A stretch of DNA of 35,658 nt, from contig QHTT01000087.1 of the NCBI GenBank assembly GCA_003220935.1, positions 76,869-112,526 of the forward strand, written 5' to 3'. Source of the stretch: Gemmatimonadota bacterium (GTDB taxonomy: Bacteria > Gemmatimonadota > Gemmatimonadetes > Gemmatimonadales > GWC2-71-9). Position numbers and translations under genes: made by a program. A model generated the notes under the pieces. It was given only the letters and a program-made list of their open reading frames with translations. It made no database searches and was not told where the DNA came from. Below, one piece after another: positions 8,489 to 15,296 of the stretch (the first letter of the stretch is position 1; every line of letters starts with the position of its first letter).

Positions 8489-8878
8489 GTGACGATTCCG
8501 TTCCGCCCAATCACGCCGACGCGCCTTCAGGCGAAGGGCTGGGCCAGGGTCGGCAAGCCCGGCGCCCATCTCCTGCGCCGCGGCGCATGGTACCCGGTGG
8601 TCCGTATCTCCTCGAGCCACATCGTCGTGCTCGACGTGAACCGGCGCAACGTGCCGGTCGACCGGCGCTTCCTCGAGATCCGCTATCATCCCCCGGAGCG
8701 GTGGAGCATCGTGCGGTGCGAGCCGCGCGAGATTCAGCGCGTGGGCCGCATCTTCCCGCTGACGTACGCGGTGTGCCCGAGCTGCCGCCACCGCCAGGCG
8801 TTCGAGGCGGACTCGAAGGACCTGACGTGTGAACGGTGCAAGAAGATGGCGGGATTGGCGTGGGATGAACTAAGCTAA
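8489..8878 (+). CDS. small zinc-ribbon protein, paralogue 1 (unknown function)
   Basis: This 129-residue protein does not match a family I recognise. The N-terminal part contains HLLRRGAWYPVVRISSSHIV and a strand-rich stretch ending HPPERWSIVRCEP. The C-terminus is a zinc ribbon, LTYAVCPSCRHRQAF then CERCKK (Cys 96, 99, 114 and 117). It is clearly related to the protein at 10901-11266. There is no signal peptide or membrane segment, so it is probably cytoplasmic. The GTG start is chosen because a -10 element lies six bases upstream. Its 3' end overlaps the MOSC remnant on the other strand by nine bases. The real function is unknown; nucleic-acid binding is possible from the ribbon but not shown. 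Confidence 0.75.
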   Translation: MTIPFRPITPTRLQAKGWARVGKPGAHLLRRGAWYPVVRISSSHIVVLDVNRRNVPVDRRFLEIRYHPPERWSIVRCEPREIQRVGRIFPLTYAVCPSCRHRQAFEADSKDLTCERCKKMAGLAWDELS

Positions 8879-9381
8879 AGGCCGGACCACCACCCGGTCT
8901 CCGACCGAGACAATCCCCGTCCCTACTCCGACGCAATAAAACCCCCTCGTCCCGTCGTCCAGGAACTGCAGCGTCGCTTTCAGCACGTCCGTCTCGACCA
9001 TGCCGCCCAGCGCCCAGCCGCTGAACGGGCGGCACGGATGGGCGACTTGGAGCACTCCTCCGAGTCGACCAGGACATTCTCACCGGCGCAGCCGGGGACG
9101 ATCCGGTCACCGAACCGCTGTTGCATCAGGGCGTAGTGGGACGTGAAGCCGAGGGACACGCCGTGGGCGCCGTCTTCGTTCTTGGTGTGCGGGTGGGCCC
9201 GGTGGTGGACGTCCACCAGCCAGGAGCCGTCGGGCCCTTCGCCCAACACGCCATCCGGGCCAACCGCGAGCCGCGGGACGGCGAGGATCGGGGCCGGGTC
9301 GTAGACGCGCGTGGGCTTCTCCCCGGTTTTGAGGGTGGAGCGTTGAATTTGGAGGCGGACGATGCGGCCGAGGGAGCGCAT
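8870..9381 (-). pseudogene. MOSC-domain protein, frameshifted and probably internally deleted
   Basis: The first part reads MRSLGRIVRLQIQRSTLKTG and continues through LVDVHHRAHPHTKNEDG, GVSLGFTSHYALMQQRFGD and GCAGENVLVDSEE. It then loses frame near 9055. The other frame continues VLQVAHPCRPFSGWALGG to a TAG at 8870-8872. Both parts look like one MOSC protein (molybdenum cofactor sulfurase C-terminal family, here with the conserved AHPC cysteine). The residues usually between the two blocks also seem to be missing, so this is more than a simple one-base slip. A sequencing or assembly error remains possible. The start at ATG 9381 follows the MOSC homology rather than the longer open frame, which runs into a PAS remnant. 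Confidence 0.6.
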
Positions 9382-9444
9382 ATTCAAATTTAGCAGACCG
9401 CCTAGGATCGCGCCGGGACCCTCGGCGGCAACGCGGCGCGGCTG

Positions 9445-9590
9445 TTCCCCGGGAGTGATGAAGCGTGAGAGCGACTGCTCCAGCACCTCGTCTTGGCGGA
9501 ACCCGAAGAGCTGGGAGACCGCATCGTTGGCGTGCAGGATCTTGCCTTCGAGGTCGGAAACGAACACCGGGTCGGGGGCGTTGGCGCATT
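9445..9590 (-). pseudogene. PAS-domain remnant
   Basis: The same open frame that enters the MOSC remnant carries, upstream of it, APDPVFVSDLEGKILHANDA and then SQLFGFRQDEVLEQSLSRFI. This is the first half of a PAS sensor domain (the N-cap, the HANDA turn and the GF..DEVL helix). It lacks the rest of the PAS fold and any partner domain (histidine kinase, GGDEF), and no good start codon precedes it. It is best read as a fragment of a sensor gene left by a deletion or fusion. Confidence 0.5.
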
Positions 9591-9724
9591 TGGCTGACTC
9601 ACATCCGCCGAAGCCCCATATCGGATGAGATCGGTGAGCTGTCAAGTCCGAGCGCGGAAGTCCCAAGCAAGAGACAACCCTCCGCTGCGCCAGAGGACGG
9701 GGAACGGATTTTGAAAGAGCGGAG

Positions 9725-9744
9725 GCGGCCGGATGACCGGCCGC
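9725..9744. terminator. strong hairpin, probable terminator of the lipoprotein gene
   Basis: GCGGCCGG, loop ATGA, CCGGCCGC is a perfect 8-bp stem with a tetraloop, located 14 bases past the lipoprotein stop. It is followed on the minus strand by CTCCGCTCTTTC and on the plus strand by TTTCC. The T-tracts are modest, but the position fits termination of the minus-strand gene. Confidence 0.55.
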
Positions 9745-9757
9745 TTTCCAGGAGGCT

Positions 9758-10612
9758 TCAGTGCACTGTGTCTTGGCGATTCTCCAGCGTCCGGTTCTCC
9801 AACGTTAGCAGGTCGTAGTACGCCTTGCCGCAGCCGGGGGGGAACGGAAAGGCGCAAGACTCGCCGTCAAGAAGGAAGCCGGCCAATATCCGGTGATTGG
9901 GGTACATCGCGGTTACTCTAGCCTCCAGCTCGTCCCACGTGCACATCGTGGGAGCGCCACCGGGACCACACGTGGGCACGAGGGCCGTGCCCGGCGTCAC
10001 CTCCCAACGATTCATGAGGTCGGTCATGTCCTCGATGTGCCACACGTCCGGAACACAGCCCAGCGTGGACGGTGGGTTCACGTGGCCATGAGCTGCGAAG
10101 TCGCCTTCCCCAAATTGCCCATCCCCGTTGGCGTCGACTAAGAGCGTAATGCGCGGAGAACCGCCGCCACAACTTCGAGGAGCTACGAAGTAATACTTAA
10201 GGTTGATTTGACCATCGAGCGCCGCGATCTGGATGCCCGGCGGAAAGCTGCGGAACGCGAACCCCAGGTCCGTGGGCGTCGTGACGTTTGAGATCACGTC
10301 GTTAGTCGCGTTGTCCGGATCTACGTCGTCGACCATGACACCGAAGAGCTCGAACTTGTGCCCCATTCCAGGCAGTTCCTCCGCGGCGGCTTTCGGGTCG
10401 CTCATAGCGAGCAGGTTGCTGCCGAGCTGCAGCACGTCAAGGACCGCGTTGATCTGACCGCTCAGGTCCGCCTGAGGCCCGCCGCGTGGGGCTGCGGCGG
10501 TCGGCGGCGGTCGGTCCGGGCCGCGATCGCAACCCACGAGGAGCGCCGCCGCGGAGAGGATGGTGGTCGTACACCGCTTGACCGTCGGGCAGTTCGTCCA
10601 GATCCTTCTCAT
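9758..10612 (-). CDS. predicted lipoprotein, unknown function
   Basis: This 284-residue protein starts at ATG 10612, with GGAAGGGGG about seven bases upstream. The N-terminus is a lipoprotein signal peptide: a basic start, the hydrophobic stretch TTTILSAAALLVG and then Cys28 as the lipidated residue (lipobox LVGC). A short Pro-rich linker follows. Residues 160-171 (VDANGDGQFGEG D) form a D-x-N-x-D-G calcium-loop-like motif. Several cysteines (SCGGG, TLGCVPD, TCGPG, SCAFPFPPGC) could form disulfides. I recognise no family. Base composition is visibly less GC-rich than neighbouring genes, suggesting recent acquisition. It stands alone, with its own promoter region and terminator. Confidence 0.75.
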   Translation of the reverse strand: MRRIWTNCPTVKRCTTTILSAAALLVGCDRGPDRPPPTAAAPRGGPQADLSGQINAVLDVLQLGSNLLAMSDPKAAAEELPGMGHKFELFGVMVDDVDPDNATNDVISNVTTPTDLGFAFRSFPPGIQIAALDGQINLKYYFVAPRSCGGGSPRITLLVDANGDGQFGEGDFAAHGHVNPPSTLGCVPDVWHIEDMTDLMNRWEVTPGTALVPTCGPGGAPTMCTWDELEARVTAMYPNHRILAGFLLDGESCAFPFPPGCGKAYYDLLTLENRTLENRQDTVH

Positions 10613-10900
10613 GGATCGTTCCCCCTTCCGGAGCATCGCGTGGTCGCACGTTGTGAAAGAGCTCCGCGGTGTTGCGGGCAAACCGCATACCCTCCACAGC
10701 GGCGGCCAGACGTGAGGTAAGAGGGTACGATTTAAGGACGAAAGCACGGCGCTGATTTCGTTCGTGGCGTGTACGCTACATATTGACTCCATTGGCGTGC
10801 TGCACGGGCGCAACAGCAAGGTGTTCGGGTTCTGGATCGTGCAGCGCCGACGCTGCATGCCGCGTAACGCAAATGCTCTTATGATGCGAGTCGCGACACC
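10613..10900. other. divergent intergenic region between lipoprotein and zinc-ribbon gene 2
   Basis: This 288-base region is of comparatively low GC. It contains the lipoprotein ribosome binding site and, on the plus strand, a TATGAT hexamer at 10880-10885 about 15 bases before the ATG at 10901. That hexamer is a good -10 candidate giving a very short leader. No coding frame is convincing. Confidence 0.45.
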
Positions 10901-11266
10901 ATGAGGATCACGCTTGGCTGGGCCCGCTGTGCGGACAACGTGGCGGACGTGCTTCGCCGCGGCGCGTGGTATCCGGTCGTGGAGGAATCGGCCGACGGCC
11001 ACGTGGTCGTGGAGGTGCGGCGGGAACGAATTCGCCTGAAGCGTGGCGAGGTGACAGTGCGCGTCGAGCCACCCGACCATTGGAGCGTCGTGGTCCGCAC
11101 CGGGGTGTTGCGGCCGACGCTGGGAGGGAAGGGGATGGAGGTCGTCACCACCTACGCCGTCTGCCCGCTGTGCCACTACCGCCAGGACTTCGCCGGTAAA
11201 CCGACAACGCTGCGCTGCGTGCGTTGCGGGGCGACGTCCCCCGTGGATTGGACGGAGACTTGCTAG
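10901..11266 (+). CDS. small zinc-ribbon protein, paralogue 2 (unknown function)
   Basis: This 121-residue paralogue of the protein at 8489-8878 shares LRRGAWYPVV, the V-V-V-x-R strand pattern, RVEPPDHWSVV (PPERWSIV in copy 1) and the ribbon TYAVCPLCHYRQDF...LRCVRCG (Cys 88, 91, 106 and 109). The C-terminus ends in PVDWTETC, matching the LAWDELS tail of copy 1. The N-terminus is shorter and more diverged. It ends in a 4-base tail-to-tail overlap with the ABC permease gene. Function is unknown; the conserved N-terminal module plus C-terminal ribbon suggests a small regulatory or nucleic-acid-binding protein, but nothing shows this directly. Confidence 0.75.
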   Translation: MRITLGWARCADNVADVLRRGAWYPVVEESADGHVVVEVRRERIRLKRGEVTVRVEPPDHWSVVVRTGVLRPTLGGKGMEVVTTYAVCPLCHYRQDFAGKPTTLRCVRCGATSPVDWTETC

Positions 11267-12993
11267 CCGGTCCCCGCCGTGCCGGGATCCATCCGATCGA
11301 ACACGCCTCCGAGTAGATGCACGGCCAGCACCCCTTCGAATAGCACCACCGCCGAACCCATCAGACTCGCCACCGTCACAGCCCACATCAGTGGCAGCCC
11401 GCCTGCCCGCGCGGCTACGCCCGCGATCCCGCCGACGACGACGGCGGGGACGAGAGCGACGACCAGCACGACCATGCTCCCCGCCGTCATGAGAATCCGC
11501 TGGCCGGTCGCCTCGAGGCCAACGGCGCGGTCCCGTCCGACGCTCACCCAGGCGGGAAACAGCAGCACGGCCGCGTTCTGGACCAGGACCAGCACCAGCA
11601 GCACCGCGCCCGTAGCCGGCAGCAAGGCGAGCAGGATGGCGAGCCGATCGCCGAGCGAGGGCAGGTCGCTGCCCTGCCGGCCGGCCGTGGCGGCGAAGGC
11701 ACCCAGCAGGCAACTCCACACGACGAGACCGATCAGCGTCACCGGGGCTGCGACCTCGCCGCCTACCACCTGGCGCCCGCGCACGGGGTAGCCCTTGAGG
11801 AGGTCCAGCATTTCCAGGTCCTGGCGCAGGTCGCACCGCGCCGCGAGCGGGCCGAACAGCAGCGTCAGGCCACCGATCCCGAGCAGCAGCACGGCCACCA
11901 GGTCGAGCCCGCGCATCGGCCCACTCGCGAGCGCGATCGAGCCGCCGATCACTACTACCGCGATCAGGATGAACGTCCGTTGGCTCAGGTCGCGGGTCGC
12001 CCCGACGGTGTTCTTCCAGAGGATGGCGACGCCCGGCCCGCCGGTCGGCGCGAGTCGCAGGCGGATGCGGCCGGTGGACTTCGCTGCGTGGCTCGGCCGC
12101 GCCGCCCAGCGGCCCTGCCGGACCGCCTCGATCCTCCGCGCCAGCTTCGCGGCGTGCTCCACGGCGGCCTCCTCGAACGCGAGCGTGGAACGCACCACCC
12201 AGATGTAGTGCGCGCCGAGCACGAGCAGCGCGGCCGGCACCCGGCTCGCGAATGCCGCCGCGCTCGACGCGAGGAGCGGCGCCACGACCGCCTCGAGCGG
12301 CCACACCAGCACCCCGAGCGGCCCGGTGTGCATGATGCTCGCCAGCGCTGCGTAGCCCCGTTGCGGGTCGTCGGCGAAGGCTGCCACGACACCGGGGAGC
12401 GCGCGGCGCAGGCTCCACCACGTTATGGCCAGGAGGCTCGCCAGGACGACGAGCGTGCCCAGCCGGCGTCGCAGCCCCGTCACACCTTGCTGCGCGAGAC
12501 TCGCCCGCAGTAAGGACATCCCCGCGTAGTGCAGCTGCAGGGTGCCGTACACCAGCCAGAGACCGACCACCCGAATCAGCGACAGCCCGCTCAGATGGCC
12601 GCCCGAAAAAATGATGGCGGACGCGGCGGCGGAGATGAACAACGGAACCTGGGAGCGGAGCAGCTTGAAGTCGATCACCTGGCGCCGCGTGAGCGGGGCG
12701 GTGAACAGGTACTGGGTCTCGGCGAGGTTGAAGGTGAAGGGGCTTTCGGCGCTTCCGAACAGCCAGTTGAAGACGACGAGCGCTCCGAGCAGACCCACGG
12801 CCACGACGTCGCCGTTGGGCGAAGCCGCGCCCCCGAGTCCGGTCCCGCGGCGCGGCCGAAACACCAGCCAAAACAGGTAAAGGCCCCCCACCACGAACCC
12901 GATCAGATACTTGGGCTGGCGCAGCCGCGCCACGCGGCGGCGCGTGGCGTTGACCAGGGAGCGGCGAATGAGGTAGAGTGCCGCGCCGATCAT
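11263..12993 (-). CDS. ABC exporter permease subunit
   Basis: This 576-residue polytopic membrane protein has many hydrophobic segments, for example YLIGFVVGGLYLFWLVF, VVAVGLLGALVVFNWLFG, LDLVAVLLLGIGGLTLLFG and AILLALLPATGAVLLVLVLV. The N-terminal half contains LAETQYLFTAPLTRRQVIDF, a pattern typical of the putative ABC-exporter permeases that pair with a separate ATPase. Its ATG (12993) overlaps the stop of the ATPase gene (ATGA), so the two are one operon and one transporter. The substrate is unknown. The divergent MarR gene suggests induction by a small toxic compound. It could equally export a lipid or peptide. Confidence 0.85.
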   Translation of the reverse strand: MIGAALYLIRRSLVNATRRRVARLRQPKYLIGFVVGGLYLFWLVFRPRRGTGLGGAASPNGDVVAVGLLGALVVFNWLFGSAESPFTFNLAETQYLFTAPLTRRQVIDFKLLRSQVPLFISAAASAIIFSGGHLSGLSLIRVVGLWLVYGTLQLHYAGMSLLRASLAQQGVTGLRRRLGTLVVLASLLAITWWSLRRALPGVVAAFADDPQRGYAALASIMHTGPLGVLVWPLEAVVAPLLASSAAAFASRVPAALLVLGAHYIWVVRSTLAFEEAAVEHAAKLARRIEAVRQGRWAARPSHAAKSTGRIRLRLAPTGGPGVAILWKNTVGATRDLSQRTFILIAVVVIGGSIALASGPMRGLDLVAVLLLGIGGLTLLFGPLAARCDLRQDLEMLDLLKGYPVRGRQVVGGEVAAPVTLIGLVVWSCLLGAFAATAGRQGSDLPSLGDRLAILLALLPATGAVLLVLVLVQNAAVLLFPAWVSVGRDRAVGLEATGQRILMTAGSMVVLVVALVPAVVVGGIAGVAARAGGLPLMWAVTVASLMGSAVVLFEGVLAVHLLGGVFDRMDPGTAGTG

Positions 12994-13709
12994 GCTTCGG
13001 TGAGCGCGAGGAAAATGTCTTCGAGGCTGAGCCCGCGCAGGTCCGGTCGCTCGGTCAAGATCTCTGCGATCGTGCCGAGCGCCACCTTGCGTCCCCGCTG
13101 CATGATGAGCACGCGCGTGCAGATCTCCTCCACCAAGTGCAGCAGGTGCGAGCTCAGCACCACCGCCGCCCCCTGCCGGGCGCGCTCCTTGATGGTTTGC
13201 TTCATCCGCCGGATCCCCGCCGGATCGAGCCCGGTGAGCGGCTCGTCGAACAGCAGCGCCCGGGGATCGTGCAGCAGGCCGCAGGCGATTACCAACTTCT
13301 GCTTCATGCCGCGGGACAACTCCCCCGGGAGTGCCTCGGCCTTTTCGGCGAGCTCGAGCTCCTGGAGCAGGGGAGGGATGCGCCGCTCCACGTCCGCCAC
13401 CTCGTGGAGGCGGGCGGTGAAACGGAGATGCTCTTCGACAGTGAGGTAGTCGAACAGGTGCGGCTCGTCCGGCATGAATGCGAGCAGCCGCTTGGCGGCC
13501 ACCGGCTCCCGCTCCACGTCGTGCCCGCCGACCCGGATCGCTCCCCCGGTCGGCCGGACGATGCCCACGATGCTGCGCAACGTGGTGGTCTTCCCGGCGC
13601 CGTTCGGGCCGACCAGTCCGAGCACCTCGCCGGGCGCCACGCTGAACGATAGATCGTGCACGGCCACGACGCTGCCGTACGACTTGGTGAGTCCCTGGAC
13701 CTCGATCAT
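12990..13709 (-). CDS. ABC transporter ATP-binding subunit
   Basis: This 239-residue ATPase has the Walker A motif GLVGPNGAGKTTTLRS, the signature LSRGMKQKLVIACG, Walker B RALLFDEPLTGLDPAG and the H-loop VVLSSHLLH. It has the ABC-2/multidrug-type single-NBD layout (CcmA-like). The ATG at 13709 (MIEVQGLTKSYG) is preferred over the in-frame TTG at 13730, because the latter adds only seven atypical residues. It is the first gene of a two-gene exporter operon divergent from marR. Confidence 0.92.
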   Translation of the reverse strand: MIEVQGLTKSYGSVVAVHDLSFSVAPGEVLGLVGPNGAGKTTTLRSIVGIVRPTGGAIRVGGHDVEREPVAAKRLLAFMPDEPHLFDYLTVEEHLRFTARLHEVADVERRIPPLLQELELAEKAEALPGELSRGMKQKLVIACGLLHDPRALLFDEPLTGLDPAGIRRMKQTIKERARQGAAVVLSSHLLHLVEEICTRVLIMQRGRKVALGTIAEILTERPDLRGLSLEDIFLALTEA

Positions 13710-13770
13710 CGGGCAGCAATCTAGGGACAACGGCCTCTTGCGGCATACGGGGAAGTAGTTAGTATATTAA

Positions 13771-13788
13771 TAGTCAACATGTTAATTA
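13771..13788. promoter_or_regulatory. palindromic operator candidate of the MarR regulator
   Basis: TAgTcAACATGTTaAtTA is an 18-bp near-palindrome (14 of 18 positions symmetric) with a perfect AACATGTT core. It is embedded in a conspicuously A/T-rich patch (13757-13790) between the divergent exporter and MarR genes. Size, symmetry and place match typical MarR-family operators that shut off both directions. Confidence 0.6.
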
Positions 13789-13804
13789 CTGACGAGGCGC
13801 GCGC

Positions 13805-14266
13805 ATGGCCGATCGCTCCGAGCTGGCCCTGCAGCTGACCGACGCGATCGCGGCCGCGCGGGCGGCGGTGCAGCACGCCGGGAACCGGGCGTTCCGCGCC
13901 TACGGGCTGTCGCATCGCGCCCATGCCGCCCTCAACGCCGTCGACGCGAGTGGGGCGGACGGCGCCCGCCCCAAGGAGGTCGCCGCCGCCCTGGGCGTAT
14001 CCCGCGCCGCCGCCACCACGTTCATCCAGCGACTCGAAGCCAAGGGGCTGGTCGAGACCACCCCCGACCCGGAAGACGATCGTGGCGTGCGCGTGACGCT
14101 CACCCGGCACGGCCTCGAGGTGCTGCTGCGCGTGGGCCAGCTCGAACGGCGGCTCGCCGCCCGGGCCATCGAGGGGATGCCGGCCTCGAGCATCGCTCGG
14201 GCGGTGCACGTGCTGGTTGGATTCAAGCGACGGCTGGAGGAGAAACAGATCGGCGTGGTGCGGTAA
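13805..14266 (+). CDS. MarR-family transcriptional regulator
   Basis: This 153-residue winged-helix regulator contains a helix-turn-helix segment, RPKEVAAALGVSRAAATTFI, followed by QRLEAKGLVETTPDPEDDRG and VRVTLTRHG. The latter is the MarR wing with its conserved D-x-R-G/DRG turn. Flanking helices would form the dimer. It is divergently transcribed from the ABC exporter, with the A/T-rich palindrome between them, so it most likely represses itself and the exporter until a ligand binds. The ligand is unknown. The ATG is the only reasonable start, with a weak GAGGCG upstream. Confidence 0.88.
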   Translation: MADRSELALQLTDAIAAARAAVQHAGNRAFRAYGLSHRAHAALNAVDASGADGARPKEVAAALGVSRAAATTFIQRLEAKGLVETTPDPEDDRGVRVTLTRHGLEVLLRVGQLERRLAARAIEGMPASSIARAVHVLVGFKRRLEEKQIGVVR

Positions 14267-14516
14267 AGCACGGGAAAAGGCCTGGGAAGGGGGAATGGGA
14301 GGGGAGGGGTTACGCGTGTGCGTATCTTTATGCAGCCCGCGCGCTCGACTGGTCGCTGCTCGACAGCATGAGAGATCACTTGAACGTTGCCACATTACTT
14401 CCACCTTCAATAAGCATTTAGGCTCGCGCAGCTCAACCTCTTTCTCACGTCTTTGGCCAGCCCAGCGGGACGCGCTGGAGGTCGCCGGTTTTCCACAGCT
14501 TCGACTGCTCGAGGAA
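14267..14516 (+). other. intergenic region with a G-quadruplex-type motif
   Basis: Directly after marR, positions 14284-14309 contain five G-runs of 3-5 bases separated by 1-4 bases, matching the canonical G4 pattern. A -10-like TATCTT lies at 14323-14328 and may start a long leader for the sirtuin gene. The rest holds nothing I can recognise. Confidence 0.4.
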
Positions 14517-15296
14517 ATGTTGAAAAGTGACGATGCTGCTATCCAGGCCGCCGCTCGCGCCCTCCGAACCGCTCGCCGGGTGGTCGTGGCGACCGGCGCA
14601 GGCATGTCACAGGAAAGCGGCATCCCTACGTTCCGGGACGCGGTCACCGGTCTCTGGGCGCGCTACGATCCCGAGCAGCTAGCCACCGAGGCGGCGTTCC
14701 GTCGCCACCCGGCGCGGGTGTTCGGGTGGTACGCCTGGCGGCGCCGTCTGGTGCGCGCTGCAGTCCCCCACCCGGGGTATCGCGCGCTCGTCGCCTTGGC
14801 GGGTCTGGTGCCGGAGCTCACCATCGTGACGCAGAACGTGGACGGCCTGCACACCCGCGTCGGGAGCCGGCAGGTGCTGGAGCTGCACGGGTCGCTGGAG
14901 CGGTTCTCGTGTGTCGAGGCCCGCCACCCCTTCCCCGCGGACCGGGCGCCGGAGCCGGAGGCGGATATGGAGTGCGAGCCGCCGCGCTGCGAGCGGTGCG
15001 GGTCGCTGGTACGGCCGGATGTGGTGTGGTTCGGCGAGCTGCTACCCGAGCGGGTGACCGCGCAGGCGTGGGAGCTCGCGGCGTCGTGCCAGGCGATGCT
15101 AGTCGTGGGGACGTCGGGGCTGGTGCAGCCGGCCGCCCAGCTTCCTTTTATAGCGCGCGACGCGGGCGCCAGCGTCATCGAGGTAAATCCCGAGCCCACC
15201 GAGATCTCGGGACTGGCGCACGTCGTCTGCCGCGGGCGGGCCGGCGCCGTGCTGCCGGCGCTGGTCGCGGCCCTTACGGAAGGAGCGACGCGGTGA
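14517..15296 (+). CDS. Sir2-family NAD-dependent protein deacylase, class III (SIRT5/CobB-like)
   Basis: This 259-residue enzyme removes acyl groups from lysines using NAD+. Motifs are GAGMSQESGIPTFR (NAD loop), TQNVDGLH, the catalytic His124 in LELHGS, and VVWFGE. Tyr72 and Arg75 in FGWYAWRR match the Y-x-x-R pair that makes class III sirtuins prefer succinyl/malonyl-lysine. Zinc ligands are irregular: Cys132 (single in the first pair), then Cys153, Cys158 and Cys161. The open frame extends far upstream, but ATG 14517 fits the family N-terminus; a GAGGAA sits immediately against it, so the next codon, TTG, is an alternative start. Its 3' end overlaps pyk by four bases, suggesting co-expression with central metabolism. 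Confidence 0.9.
   Translation: MLKSDDAAIQAAARALRTARRVVVATGAGMSQESGIPTFRDAVTGLWARYDPEQLATEAAFRRHPARVFGWYAWRRRLVRAAVPHPGYRALVALAGLVPELTIVTQNVDGLHTRVGSRQVLELHGSLERFSCVEARHPFPADRAPEPEADMECEPPRCERCGSLVRPDVVWFGELLPERVTAQAWELAASCQAMLVVGTSGLVQPAAQLPFIARDAGASVIEVNPEPTEISGLAHVVCRGRAGAVLPALVAALTEGATR

Noticed and set aside
9758-12871. A 1037-codon minus-strand open frame
   Set aside because: Only its last 284 codons (from ATG 10612) encode the lipoprotein. The rest is an out-of-frame shadow of the ABC permease and includes the intergenic region.
13710-13730. Longer start (TTG) of the ABC ATPase
   Set aside because: It adds only seven Cys-containing residues not typical of the family; ATG 13709 begins directly at the conserved MIEVQGLTKSYG.
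14217-14516. N-terminal extension of the sirtuin
   Set aside because: The open frame continues upstream, but its sequence is not sirtuin-like and overlaps the end of marR; ATG 14517 fits the family start.
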